NCBI GenBank assembly: GCA_902805475.1
Contig: CADCSX010000005.1
Location: 1,437,501 to 1,501,500 of the forward strand
Reading direction: 5' to 3'
Length of the DNA stretch: 64,000 nucleotides
Source of the DNA: Entonaema liquescens
Taxonomy: Eukaryota > Ascomycota > Sordariomycetes > Xylariales > Xylariaceae
Positions 24,348 through 35,800 of this stretch are shown one piece after another. The notes beneath the pieces are model-generated. The model made no database searches and was not told the DNA's origin. It worked only from the letters and a program-made list of their open reading frames with translations. A program made the position numbers and the translations under genes. Position 1 is the stretch's first letter. Each line of letters starts with the position of its first letter.

Positions 24348-25063
24348 AGCGGCTCTTACACTCAGGGCGCAGTTCTTACGGGATTTATACGCCTGCGATA
24401 TGTACAAATGTAGCCTATCTCCAGGACCTGGCGTCAAACACTGTTTCTATGCTGGATAGACGGGCGATATGAGTCGGTTTGCAAGATAGGATAAGGGGGA
24501 TTCAGAAAAGTTGCGGCTACGCCATAGGTCTGTTAACCGTGTGACATTGTTTAGGCGTTTTTGACCTTCTCTTTTTATATACTCCTAATGTCTCTGAGCT
24601 GAATAGTCAGATCAGTTTCTTACGAACCATTCTAGCAAATCGATGAGTTTTTATGGGATTCATGATGATGATGATGTTAAGTTTGATTAGCTGATATGTG
24701 CCTTTTCTGTTATATGTGTATAGATGCATCCACCGGTGCCTAATGAATTGCATGTGGCTCTAAATATAGGGGTACTCTAGGTACCTTATGCCTAACTTGA
24801 GTGAGCTTAGCTACATGTACCCCACTCCATCACGTAAAGCTGCATGGCATGTACCTACTTAGATTTCTTGCTTCTTACTTAAAGCTGAACATCGAAAATA
24901 GCAGCTTCACCCCGCGCTGGAATAAATAACTGAACTTACATATGATTTTCAAGTCAAATCCATTTACAGCAAATAGAGTCTAAGGAGATCTAATTATTAT
25001 TTAACTTCTAATAAATAAACCCTACGGTCGCTAAAGAAATTAAGACGATATCTCCAAACCATT
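24348..25063 (+). other. 3' UTR of the chitin synthase gene and short intergenic spacer
   Basis: This 716-nt spacer lies between two genes on the same strand. It holds a GATGATGATGATG run near 24663 and AT-rich sequence before the next start. No coding potential was seen. It probably contains the chitin synthase 3' end and the promoter of the OTU gene. Confidence 0.5.
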
Positions 25064-26002
25064 ATGGAATCCCTAGAAACCATCCAAGCCCGGCATCGTA
25101 AAGAACAGCGCGAGTTGCAAGCACGGATCACGAGTAAAAAGAAGAACGCGACGAAGAAGACGCGGAAAGGTGTCAACGACGAATGCGCAGAGCTTGAGCG
25201 GCAGTTAAAAGAGAGACAAGAACAGGAGATTGCTGCGTTAAACGGAGACATCGATAACGAAGGGGGCAGAACGGACGAAATAGAAGAACAAGAAGATCAA
25301 AATCCTAACGGCACGAGTCAAAAAGATGCGACGAACGGATTAGCAGAGCAGTTGGAACATACGACCCTCTCCCAACCTCCAGAACCCGACTCCGCGACGC
25401 AGCAGCAGCAACAACAACCCAAAAAGCGAAATCGCCAAAAGGAACGTATGGCCCGCAGAGCTGCAGAACAAGAGGCCGCGGCCGTAGCTGCGGAGCAAGA
25501 GGCGGCTACTATGACCGACCACCGGAAGATCGAGAAGACATACCTGCTGAAAGAGTTCAAGGCCAACAACCTGGTCGAGAAGGAGATCCAACCAGACGGA
25601 CACTGTCTCTTCTCCGCCATAGCCGACCAACTGCTCGCGCGCGGCGTGCCCCTCGGCGCGGACGCAGACACCAAAGGCAAGCCGGCGTACAGGGTGGTGC
25701 GGCAGGCGGCAACAGCGTACATGGAAGCGCACGCGGACGACTTCGCGCCGTTCCTCGAGGAGCCGCTGGACACGTACGTCACCAAAATTCGGGACACGGC
25801 GGAGTGGGGCGGGCAGTTGGAGCTGTCGGCGCTGGCGAACGCGTACGGCGTCGAGATCAAGGTGTTGCAGGACGGGCGGACGGAGACCATCGAGCCGAGT
25901 GGAGAGAAAGATGGCGCGGAGAGAAGGAGGATATGGCTGGCGTATTATCGCCATGGGTATGGACTGGGAGAACATTATAATTCGCTACGGCAGGCGGATT
26001 AG
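25064..26002 (+). CDS. otu2: OTU-domain cysteine protease (Otu2/OTUD6-like)
   Basis: This is an uninterrupted 312-aa frame for a predicted deubiquitinase. Residues 1-60 and 120-150 are charged and likely coiled coil, as in the Otu2/OTUD6 family, with a Q6 run at 113-118 between them. The OTU domain covers about 158-310. It has the catalytic motif PDGHCLFSAIADQL (Asp178, nucleophile Cys181), the WGGQLEL segment (248-254) and the catalytic His in GEHYNSL (His304). A length of about 310 aa fits yeast Otu2 and animal OTUD6. The start is the first ATG and lies in a clear MESLE context. Base composition changes within the gene: the linker is A-rich, while the OTU region (about 25560-25880) is strongly GC-rich. 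Substrate and linkage preference cannot be read from the sequence. The 3' end faces the CorA-like gene at a distance of 312 nt. Confidence 0.94.
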   Translation: MESLETIQARHRKEQRELQARITSKKKNATKKTRKGVNDECAELERQLKERQEQEIAALNGDIDNEGGRTDEIEEQEDQNPNGTSQKDATNGLAEQLEHTTLSQPPEPDSATQQQQQQPKKRNRQKERMARRAAEQEAAAVAAEQEAATMTDHRKIEKTYLLKEFKANNLVEKEIQPDGHCLFSAIADQLLARGVPLGADADTKGKPAYRVVRQAATAYMEAHADDFAPFLEEPLDTYVTKIRDTAEWGGQLELSALANAYGVEIKVLQDGRTETIEPSGEKDGAERRRIWLAYYRHGYGLGEHYNSLRQAD

Positions 26003-26314
26003 GATGGTAAGAGAAAAGAAAAAAAAAGGAAAAGAAAAGAAAAAGAGGTAAAGAAAAATATAAAGTGAAGTAAAAATAATACGAGAACCTAGGCTTTTTG
26101 GCTGATTCCTTGCGAGAGCGTGTTGCTATCGTTGATTCACGCTGCCTCAAAAGTGATCGCGGATTAGGTCTATCTATACTTGGGCAACTCCCTAGACATA
26201 GTGAAAGTTCTCCATATCGAATAACGTAGATCGTATGATGAGTAAGGCACTTTTCGACATCTATGCAAGATTCATAAAATTCGTCATTTAGATATTTCCA
26301 TGCTATAAATCACT
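26003..26314. other. Convergent spacer between the OTU and CorA-like genes
   Basis: This short spacer between two converging genes begins with an almost pure A/G tract (about 26010-26066). It probably holds both 3' UTRs; overlapping 3' ends are possible. No gene was seen. Confidence 0.55.
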
Positions 26315-28964
26315 TTATACACCTTGAAATATAGACTCCTTCCTCTCCTCAAACACACGTCTTCGTGGGGGATGGAACGTCTTCCATCGAAAGTTCCCTA
26401 GTAATAACTTGAAGTTGGATAATCTCTTATCATCGTGAACTAGCCAAAGTACAACAGCCGATGTCGCCCAGGTGATCAGCGCTATCAGAGCAGTAGAAAT
26501 TAGGAACGAAGATTGCCCTCGTGTCGTATCATCGTAGGCGAATATGTCCATACTAAATAAAGACTTAAGGTGATTATGTTAGTTAAAAAAAATTCTGTAT
26601 AGCTTAGGTGATGGGCTGCATACAGAAACATAGCTCAGGGGAAGATAGAAGATGGTGACGATGGTAAAAACTAGAATGTACTGGTTCAATATCGTCGCTC
26701 GCGAGGCCTCGCGCACCGAAGTAGCACTCAAGAGCTGCATGGTTCGTTAGTAACCCCCCGGATGTATGTCAATTTATGATGTCTACTCACGCCATCCCTA
26801 AAGCTTTTGATTTCTTCCTCCTTCTTTTCTATACGATCTATGAGAGATTTTGAAGAGATAGTGTGGATTGCTATAATCTTCTCCCACGCCTCGTCGATTT
26901 CTTTTATAAAAGAATTTGGGGCCTCGCCACCGGAGCTTGAACTGATAGATCTATGGCGGGCCACGCTGGACTGGATATTCGCATCGAAGTCTTGTTTAAG
27001 CTGCTGGAGCTCTCGTCCACTCTCCTCAATCCATTCGGAGATTAATCTAAGCGCCTGGAGAACCGTGAAGTAAAGCCGGGACCTCTCGAAGGTGCTATCG
27101 AACATTTTCGTGGTGCCATCGCGCTTCGGGTCGAATAACTCATCGATCTATCCTTATTAGTTAGGCTCAAAGGGGGGGGTTCTTGATTTATTACTACCTT
27201 GACACCAACTAACTTATCAATCTCGTTCAGCGTTTCAATCCACTTGCGCTTCCATATGGGGAAGATGGAAAGTAGAACTCTGAGATATACAGCAATACCA
27301 GTGAATCGTCCTTGACTAGGTATGTCTAGTAAGTGCTCACTTTCCATGAACAGCCGCCGGTACTCAGAATCGCTGAGATAAAAAATGGTATATGGCGGCA
27401 TGTCTGTTGTGTGAGAGGCCACTATTGCAAGAGAAAATCTTTCCTCAATGATCCCAATGCTATCTGCGCCGTCCAGAGAAGCAAGCACGCCAGAGACGCG
27501 AGAAGGGCGAAGTCCATTTTTGGGCTGGACTCCATCGATACTAGGCAAGTACTGCTTCCCTGCTGACAGAACACGGAGGTGGAAATGCATATGAATCCAG
27601 TCTGATGATAGCCAAACTTCGCTGGTTTGCATGAACCGTGGCCAGTCAGACGTGTGACGACTCAGGAAGCGCAATGCCTTTTTAGTTCCTAAAATACCCT
27701 GCCTAGTGTCACCGACGACACTCATCTGAGATAGAGCAAGATATATACAAGCGAAGCTCAGGAGTCGTCGTGCGTGGAATACTTGCCTTTATTGATCGAG
27801 TTAGACGTAGTCATCCATCTGATTTCACAATGGGCGACATACCATATTCGCCCAAAAACTTTCCCATCCCAAGGACAGGACTCATTGATCCGTAGTCTGT
27901 CATCATCAGGCTACCACACTTTGTCAGTTGCATTATCTTATGAGCTTAGGTGCCATGATTACCTGGAGTTGACGCAGAAGCGAGCGTTTCCCACTAAGCC
28001 AGGGTTCTCGAGCAAAATGCGTCCCATAAGAATCATAACCTGACTGGTACAGCAAAGCTTTTGTGAGGCCCGGGCAGTTCAGGAAGATGACGGAATCTGC
28101 AAACTCGTCCGTTTCAAACGGTACGCTGACTTCATCCGAGTTTCTTATCGACCTTCCCTGATATAGCCAATGTCTTTTTATAAGTGATGCGACCTGAGTG
28201 AGTCTTAAAGCGAGTTGTGGTTCCCTACTCTGGTCAATGTGCTTCCATGGTACTTCTACCACCTGCGCATCCTCGCTTGTAGTATCCTGGACTACTAAAG
28301 TGGTTTCGCCACAGCCTTCTTGCTCCCAGCCATGTGCATGGATTAGTTCAATTGGGTCATATGATCCGGATAGAACGTGTGGGAAGTTATATCTTGCTAG
28401 GAACATATCACATAACCGTACCGAATCAGGATGCAGTGTATTTTGAATGTACTTCTGCAGAGACGGAGGGCTGAATTTGATAGGACTTGGTCGAGAATTA
28501 CTGGTATTATCATGCGAGAAAGGAAACGCTAAGCTCTCTCCATTATTATGTATTTTCCGTAATAGAGTCAGAAGCCGATCTTGGTTTAATGCCATTTCTG
28601 AGAGACGCTGAAGGATGTCTTCGAGGTGGTGACCCCCGACCTGCTGATTCTCAGAAGATGCAAATTCTGAATAAATATGCTCCTGATTTGGTGACTGTCT
28701 AGACGAGTTAGGTGTTTTCCTGTTGGGGTTATTACGAAAACGCCTACGCGGTCTAGAAGACCGACGAGTGTAGTTTGCTATTTGGGAGCGGTGTCGCCAT
28801 GCTGTAAGCTCTAAAAGAGAAGAGTCTTCTGCTCGGGTGAGTGACTTGCGATTCGCAAGGCTCTGGAGGCTGCTTTGGCTAGCAAGGGTAGTTTGAGCAG
28901 ATAATGGAGTTTCCAAGTCCTCATTGATATTATCTTCGTTACTTAGAGCCATTGAGTGACTCAT
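26315..28964 (-). CDS. CorA-like fungal membrane protein with variant GMN motif (6 exons)
   Basis: My spliced model on the minus strand is 28964-27963, 27910-27843, 27786-27198, 27147-26791, 26734-26624 and 26563-26315. It gives 791 aa, with introns of 50-60 nt that keep the frame throughout. The N-terminal part (1 to about 330) is hydrophilic and fungal-specific. The middle holds a conserved-looking region (WLSSDWIHMHFHLRVLS). The C-terminal part has a long helical stretch (DSTFERSRLYFTVLQALRL onward), then two membrane helices (about 692-712 and 729-751) separated by a short loop. This is the CorA-type 2-TM architecture. In CorA Mg2+ channels the first helix ends in GMN; here the same place reads SLFSMD (713-715), so Mg2+ transport should not be assumed. 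The start at 28964 (AAAATGAGTC) is preferred over an in-frame ATG at 29042, which would add 26 weakly coding residues. Confidence 0.78.
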
Positions 28965-30517
28965 TTTTAGGTAGGTAGTTATTGATACTGAGACATCCAA
29001 TATCGGATTGAAAAAATACATCACCGGAAAAGAAAGTTGCACTTGTGAGCATACCGTACAGCATATCGTACTTCACTTTTACCAAGAGCCACGCCTCTTC
29101 GGTTCGTGAATGCATCTGCGCCTCGTTGTCCAGTCGGACATATCCTTAGCCGCCATCAGGGGGATTGCAGATCCCCCCGACGTTACATTTGGATCGATAT
29201 AACAAGTAATTGGTCCCCGAGATCATGACATTGCAGTCAAGGCTGTATTATAGGAGATTGAAAAACCAATTGCGTCCCCATCGGAAATGATTAAGCAGCG
29301 GGTTTTGAACGACATGAATAGGTACTTACATAGTGTCTACGAGGTAGGCACCTTGGCTATCTTAGGTAGCTAGTAGATGTTCTACTACGAAAGACACCTT
29401 GCCTTGAAATATGATCAGGCTGTGAAGTGATGAAGATGTGATAAGATTGAATTCTGCATTGAAAGTTGAGAGTTCAAAGACATGGGGTACGTAAGTACTT
29501 CATACCTGATAGGTAGAGCCACAGGCACTGCCACATCTCTTTTCATTTGCCGAAGCGGGCCGCGCCGGTGTTAATGGGGTTAATCATCGGGGGACTAGAA
29601 CTTTGCTCTAATGATTCCAGCTTCCTTGATCGATACTACTAATGTTGCAATTGTATTTCTAAGCCATTTGCGGGTTCGGTCGGCATCTGGCCCTTAATAA
29701 TCATTCTAAAGCCTAGAGGCCCCCACAAAGAAGAAGAATCAAACTAGAGGGGAAAAGGAAAAGAAGAGAGGGAAAAAAAAACAAAATAAAACATAAGTTT
29801 ATAATAAGGTGATAGAACCGAAGCACTCAAATATATATCTCGTCAGCTTTGGTGCCAATCTATCCTCCTTCCTTTATAACTCCCACGTCCTTCAGCAATC
29901 TGTTACTCATTAGGAAACAAGGGATTGTCGCTAAGAGCTCTAGATCTAAAGAAAAAGCGTCAGTCGGACCAGTGGTATGACCCAAGAATTGCGTGCTTCG
30001 ATGCGCAGTTGACAACACCGTACCACCCACCAGTTTGCATCCATACTCTTCTTCGTGATTATGGCTTCGAGGGCCTGACTCTAATTCGTGGGGGTTACAA
30101 TCTAAAGGGAAAGAGGCGTATTCTATGACAGTCCTGTAAGGGCTTGTTGTCGACGTCGCTTCAAAAAGCCTGCCCCCTTTGACGATAACGGCAAGTCCGT
30201 AATACGGGCTAGGTTGGCAACACAACTAGAGCTTGTGGTAAAGCAAACTTGAATCTTGAAGATTAAATACTAATATTCCTTGGTGGTGTCAGCTGTTTTA
30301 CCCACTCCTTGTTATATATACCTACCTCCTAAGGTATATATATCTCGAACCCTGTTCTTTTCCCCAAGAAAAGCTCAGAACTTGAACTTGGCATTGATCC
30401 CGAAAATCATATCTACGTATATACCTACGCGGACATCTAATCCCTGGGTTTACTAAACGAGGAATATTCCTTTTACCTTATCAGGTCGCATAGCTGTGAA
30501 TCATTTAAACGGCAAAT
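28965..30517. promoter_or_regulatory. Shared upstream region of the divergent CorA-like and glutathione genes
   Basis: This 1.55-kb stretch separates two divergently transcribed genes. It contains a perfect 10-bp-arm inverted repeat (30313-30322 and 30333-30342, TATATATACC/GGTATATATA). A Yap1-type TTACTAA lies at 30450-30456, about 62 nt before the glutamate-cysteine ligase start. Frames of 67 and 121 codons on opposite strands at about 29.86-30.23 kb overlap each other and show no known domain. Confidence 0.45.
30450..30456 (+). promoter_or_regulatory. Possible AP-1/Yap1 response element (TTACTAA)
   Basis: TTACTAA matches the Yap1 recognition element. It lies 62 nt upstream of the glutamate-cysteine ligase ATG. 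Yeast GSH1 is a known Yap1 target, so the site is plausible, but a single 7-mer match can occur by chance. Confidence 0.4.
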
Positions 30518-32852
30518 ATGGGTTTATTGTATGTGTTTCCTTGACCTATTGATACATGGGGATCTATCCAATGATACGAGGTCATTAACATAGATTTGTA
30601 GAGCATTAGGAACGGCTCTTGATTGGCCCGACGCACAGAAGCATGCGCATCAGGTTAGAGAATGGGGCATCAAGGTAGTACCCTCACCGCATCTCTCGTT
30701 ACTGTTTTGAGAACTGACTGACCTATTATAGCAACTCCTGGAGATCTGGAATAAGGCTAAGCATAAGGAGCGAGATGCTATGTTGTGGGGTGATGAGGTA
30801 CTATTCACACCATATTCCGCCACTAAGGAGTCAACCTTGTTAACGACTCCATAGATAGAGTACTTGGTCGTGAGATACTCTAAGGATGATCCTAAAGTTC
30901 TCCTTTCGCTTCGGCAAGCCGATATTCTCAAAGCCCTAGCCGCCGATGAAGAACTCTCCGATAAAGGCGGCTGTGTTCCGGCACTACAGGAACTTGAATC
31001 GCAGAGGTCGAATCCGTTACCCGTCTTTCACCCTGAATTTGGTAGGTTTATGCTTGAGGCCACCCCGGGCAAGCCATGGGGTATCGGATTCAAGGAACTT
31101 CTAGGCGTTGAGCCCGATATGAAAAACAGGTATTGTTATACTGCCCCTTTGCGCGTTGTCTATTTACTCTGAATTAACTAGATCGTAGGAGGAAGATAGC
31201 AAAGGAACACATGCATTCTGACGAATACCCTATTACTCTCACAACATTTCCTCGCCTGGGCGTTCCGGGTGTTTTCACGGACCCTTACTATCCACCGTCT
31301 GGGCCGAAGCTCCGGTCACAATTCGTGCCAGATGAGATTGCTAACCCCCACATCCGGTTTCCAACATTGGCAGCAAACATACGCTGGCGACGCGGGCGGA
31401 AGGTCCAGGTGAATGTCCCCGTATTCCATGACCAAAAGACACCAAATCCTTGGAAGGACCCTACTGTGAATTATGATCTGCACAACTGGCCAGAGGACGA
31501 CGATGTGAGAAACGGTGCAGCTCCGGACAACTTCATTCACATGGATGCTATGGCATTTGGGATGGGAAGCTGCTGCTTACAGATTACGTTTCAGGCAAAG
31601 AATATCATCGAGGGGAGAAGGATGTACGACCAGCTCAGCCCAATCGGTCCCATTATGTTAGCTTTAACAGCAGCGACCCCTATTTATAAGGGGTTCCTTG
31701 CCGATACCGACGTCCGCTGGAACCAGATCAGCCGAGCCGTGGACGATCGAACTCCAGAAGAATTAGGGGAGAAGGTTAGTTCCTATGCACCAAATCAACT
31801 AGTTCTACGGATACTAATTGATTATCAAGCCCCTGAAGACTAGCCGTTGGCGCATACCAAAATCTCGTTATGCATCTAACTCCACTTATATAAGCACCGA
31901 TGAGCGCCTTCGACAGGAATACTTTGATCCCAACCTTGTTATCGATGAAGATATCAAGGCAGAGCTCCTCGAGGGTGGCATGGACGATCGCCTTGCGACG
32001 CACTTTGCGCATCTGTTCATCCGGGATCCCATCGTAATCTTCAATGAAGATCTTGAGGAGCTTGACTTGACGAAAGCCGACCATTTCGAAAACATCCAGA
32101 GCACCAACTGGCAACATATGCGGTTCAAGCCACCACCACCAGGCTCTGATATTGGCTGGCGAGTCGAATTCCGTCCTATGGAGATACAGATCACGGACTT
32201 CGAGAACGCGGCTTTCGCCGTCTTCATGGTCCTAATAACGCGTGCAATCCTAAGCTTCGACTTGAATTTCTATATTCCAATCGTCAAGGTAGACGAGAAT
32301 ATGGAAACTGCTCATGCTAAGGACGCCGTCTTGGAGAAGAAATTCTACTTCCGGAAGAATCCCTTCCCGAGTAGGCCCATGCGTAGTAGTGCCACCTCGC
32401 GCTCGGGTTCACCCACGGCTAGCCGGCCTCCGACGCCCGTCGGGCCTGTTGAGGATGAATACACACTCATGTCGGTCGATGAGATTATCAACGGCTCGCA
32501 GTCAGACGAGCACAGCTTCCCCGGCCTCATCCCCATCGTCGAGAGCTATCTTGACTCAGTGAATGTGGATGTACAAACACGATGTGAGCTCTCGACGTAT
32601 CTCGATCTCATTCGCATGCGCGCCAGCGGCGAGCTCTGGACAGCAGCGAAGTGGATCCGGCACTTCGTCGATAAGCACCCCGAGTACAACCACGATAGCG
32701 TCGTGACGGACGAGGTTAACAAGAGCCTAGTAAGCGCGGTTATAGACATCGGAGATAGAGAGCAGGAAGGCAGGGGCTGGAAAGACCTCCCAATTCCTGA
32801 TGTAGAACACTTGTTGGGGCGGTTTAGAAGCAGTGGATGTGGGGGCTCATAA
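30518..32852 (+). CDS. gsh1: Glutamate-cysteine ligase catalytic subunit (6 exons)
   Basis: This enzyme makes gamma-glutamylcysteine from glutamate, cysteine and ATP, the first and limiting step of glutathione synthesis in the cytosol. Exons are 30518-30528, 30602-30674, 30732-30797, 30855-31129, 31189-31774 and 31830-32852, giving 677 aa, the usual fungal length. Introns are 55-73 nt. The first coding exon is only 11 nt (ATG GGT TTA TT); splicing gives MGLLALGTALDWPDAQKHAH, the conserved family N-terminus. The active-site segment LWGDEIEY places acidic residues at 50 and 52, the position of the catalytic Glu52 of yeast Gsh1. The family block MDAMAFGMGSCCLQITFQA starts at residue 260, and NYDLHNWPEDD precedes it. 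Ser/Pro-rich sequence near the middle of the last exon (about 32380-32450) is a probable surface loop. The gene looks intact. Confidence 0.96.
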
Positions 32853-35800
32853 GCTTGGAGCTGCCAACTGGGTCATTTGAGTGGCCCTCGACTTCGTGTA
32901 AGTATGGCAGGGGATGACATGAGGCTTGCTGTCTAATCGACATACCTCTATTTAAGAGCAATAGCGTTGTGTCATATACACGGTGGATTTCTTCCTTGGC
33001 GGCTATTGTGCCCAGATTACCTATATGGTATATACTATATCGAGCATAGACAGCGACTGATTTTGAAATTGTCTCTAGTAATTTGATATATTACGGCTTT
33101 CTCTATGAACGAGAATCTCGAGGTGTCATCTGAGTGACATATGTTACGTAGTATATATTGCATTAGGGACCTAGGTAGCATAATGGTTCCTATGAAAAAA
33201 ATATACTTCTCGAGATTGGAAGCTGTGTTCTTATAAGAGTTTGTTCGTGGCTATTGGTGATATACTAGAAAGTTCAGTCACCCTTCGACGTAACTTAGCC
33301 GGCTTAACGGGACCCATTACCCTATCCTTGCCCCAACGTTCGGCTTGTTGACATATTTCATACTAGCCCAGGGAATCATTAAAGAGACCAATGGTGGATC
33401 CATACGACACTCCCTTAGAGTTCTTCGGTTGGTCTCTGGAGTCGAAGTACAGGGGGATACCCTCTACTGTATTCGTCGGCAATCATTAAGGCCATCACAG
33501 TTCAAGTTAAAATGGCTCGTTCGTAAACTTTATAAATACCGAATCGTGATGTAAATCGGTATAAAGGGGGGCATAGCCACTACTAAATAACAATACCTTT
33601 CTGAGATGAGACTGCACAGAAACTCTCATACCATCTACTCGGATCTCAATCTACCCATTGGCATCAACGTAAGTCCGTCGATGTATACATATTATTATAT
33701 GTGGAAACTGGTTGGTTCCATTACCAAGTGGCACAGTAGGTCTAAAATAGTTATTGGAACTGGCCTTAAAAAGCAATAGATTCCTGGTCTCGGCGAACAT
33801 GGTTCCTTCTGAAGCGGGTTGGTGGAGTAGGATGTTGCATTCATCAGTACCAGACTTCGGGGAGCTCCCCTTGTACCTATGGAGAGGTATAGAGAGGACT
33901 ATAAGCGACTTCTATTATATATAGTATGTAATGATAGCCCCTCTAACCCACTCCCTTCCCAAGGTTCAGGGATATATGCAGTTCCTCCTAGATGCCTACA
34001 ACACCTCAAGCTATGATCTGACAACTAACCCCTGGTTTTCCAGAACGGTAGACGAGGGCCCCAATGTCTTGAAAGAACGAGTACTTCTTCTTTTTAGTAG
34101 CGAACTAGATGGCATATACTTCACGTTGATGGGTGGGGATAGGCTGTGGACTACCGGGTCTACTCCCATGCATCGAAGGAAAGGGACTAGACTAGAGGAT
34201 ATACGTGGCGTACGCGTAGGCAAGATCCTGCTAGACGATTGGGAGGCGACGAACTGAGGAACAGCTGCAAGTACGCATATGTCTCTCCTGGATTGTCGCG
34301 CACTATCGTCAGTACTATATGCCTAATATATCCTAAACTGAATTCCTCAATAGAGAGCCAAGTCACAACGTAGACAATAGACAGCAACATGTGATTCTGG
34401 CACGGATGTGCTATATTATCGTAAGATAGGGAAGCCATAATTCCTTGGCTGTAGTTTGAACGCCCCGAACGCCCACGTCTAGACCTGCGATCCTTCCATA
34501 CTAACGTCACGTATACCTCGACCAGCCCACTCGCACTCGAGCAGCAACTAGAATTTAGTTCCGCCTCGATAGATTGATTGTACCTTGCTTCATACAGAGA
34601 TGCAGTGTCAGTCCAGACCTCATGCAAAGGGGCCACCTCCACCCATCCACAGCCCGCCATAGCCGCGCGGCGAGTGACGGCTTAAACGTGAGTCTCACGA
34701 GCGCCGCCGGCCCCGGACCGCCGAGCCGTCTGCAAGCCTATCTTGGATCCTGTAGATTGAGACGTAGTTCAGATCATCATCCTGCCAGATCAGACGACCG
34801 GTAAGAGGAGGGGAGAGGATAGGGGGCACCTCCCGATCTCAACGAGACGGTGCCCGGAAACTGTATCTCGCATACATATCCAGCCTAGTCTAGGTAGGTA
34901 GGGGCTGTGAGCCAGAAAGAGAGGGGGGGCTTGACGCCGTTGCAACGTAGGTGGCGGCTTAGCTGCTGTTTCAGAAGCGCGGTTCCCTGCGTGAAAGTTT
35001 AACTGGGCCGTGTCTTTGATCACGTATGACCACGGCTTGGGTCGTACAGCCGGGCCGGACCGCAAGAGGAAAGCGAACAGGGAAAGAAAGGGAAGGCAAG
35101 CAAAAACATGTTTCTATTCTTTTTTCTGAAAAAAGTCACCTCCCTCCCCCTTCCTCTTTCTGCCTGCTGGCCTCATGAGCCGTTAGGTCTCGGTCCCGTA
35201 AATGAGAGACAATGTCTGGACCAAGTAGGGGAAGGTGTCTCGGCAAAGAGCGGATCAGATCTCGTACAAGATCTTGCAGGATGCGAGTAACGTCGAAGTG
35301 TTCCCTGGCGGGACGAAATAACGTGCAAAGATCCTGACGATCATTCCTACATGAGCACAGTATGCATACTTGAGGTGTGACCGTTTCGTCATACCTTCAG
35401 CTTGGGTGACATGATGGGATAGGAAGTATGCGCGTTGAAGACCAGCCGATATTGAATAGGAGTATACATGGACTATACCTAACGATATTCTACATGTGTT
35501 TTTTTTTTTAAAAAATTTTTTTTTTTTCTTCATTAATCATATATCTAGGGCTAGTACCTACTGAGGCATAGTATTACGAATCTTCTAATTATGGAAGTAT
35601 AGGGGAGTTGATGTAGGTCTAACAAGATACTACCACTTAGAGAGAAAAAGTGTCTCATAATGAGGCTATATAGTAACCCTTCAGCTATTCGAAGCTATTG
35701 ATGACTAACAAGATATATCGTAAACCCGTTATCTACATGTGCAAACACGCTGGGCATATGCTGTAACGACATTGATATTCGCACCAATAATGCCTTAGGA

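Noticed and set aside
25318..25975. Two long minus-strand frames (190 and 211 codons) antisense to the OTU gene
   Set aside because: They lie opposite the GC-rich catalytic exon, where stop codons are rare on the other strand. The + strand carries a clear OTU family and the antisense products show no domain.
29860..30225. Overlapping 121-codon (-) and 67-codon (+) frames upstream of the glutathione gene
   Set aside because: They overlap on opposite strands, have no motif and lie in a divergent promoter region.
21478..32852. The chitin synthase, OTU, CorA-like and glutathione genes considered as a functional cluster
   Set aside because: The genes differ in strand and pathway, all are housekeeping-type families, and no biosynthetic core enzyme or transporter set is present.
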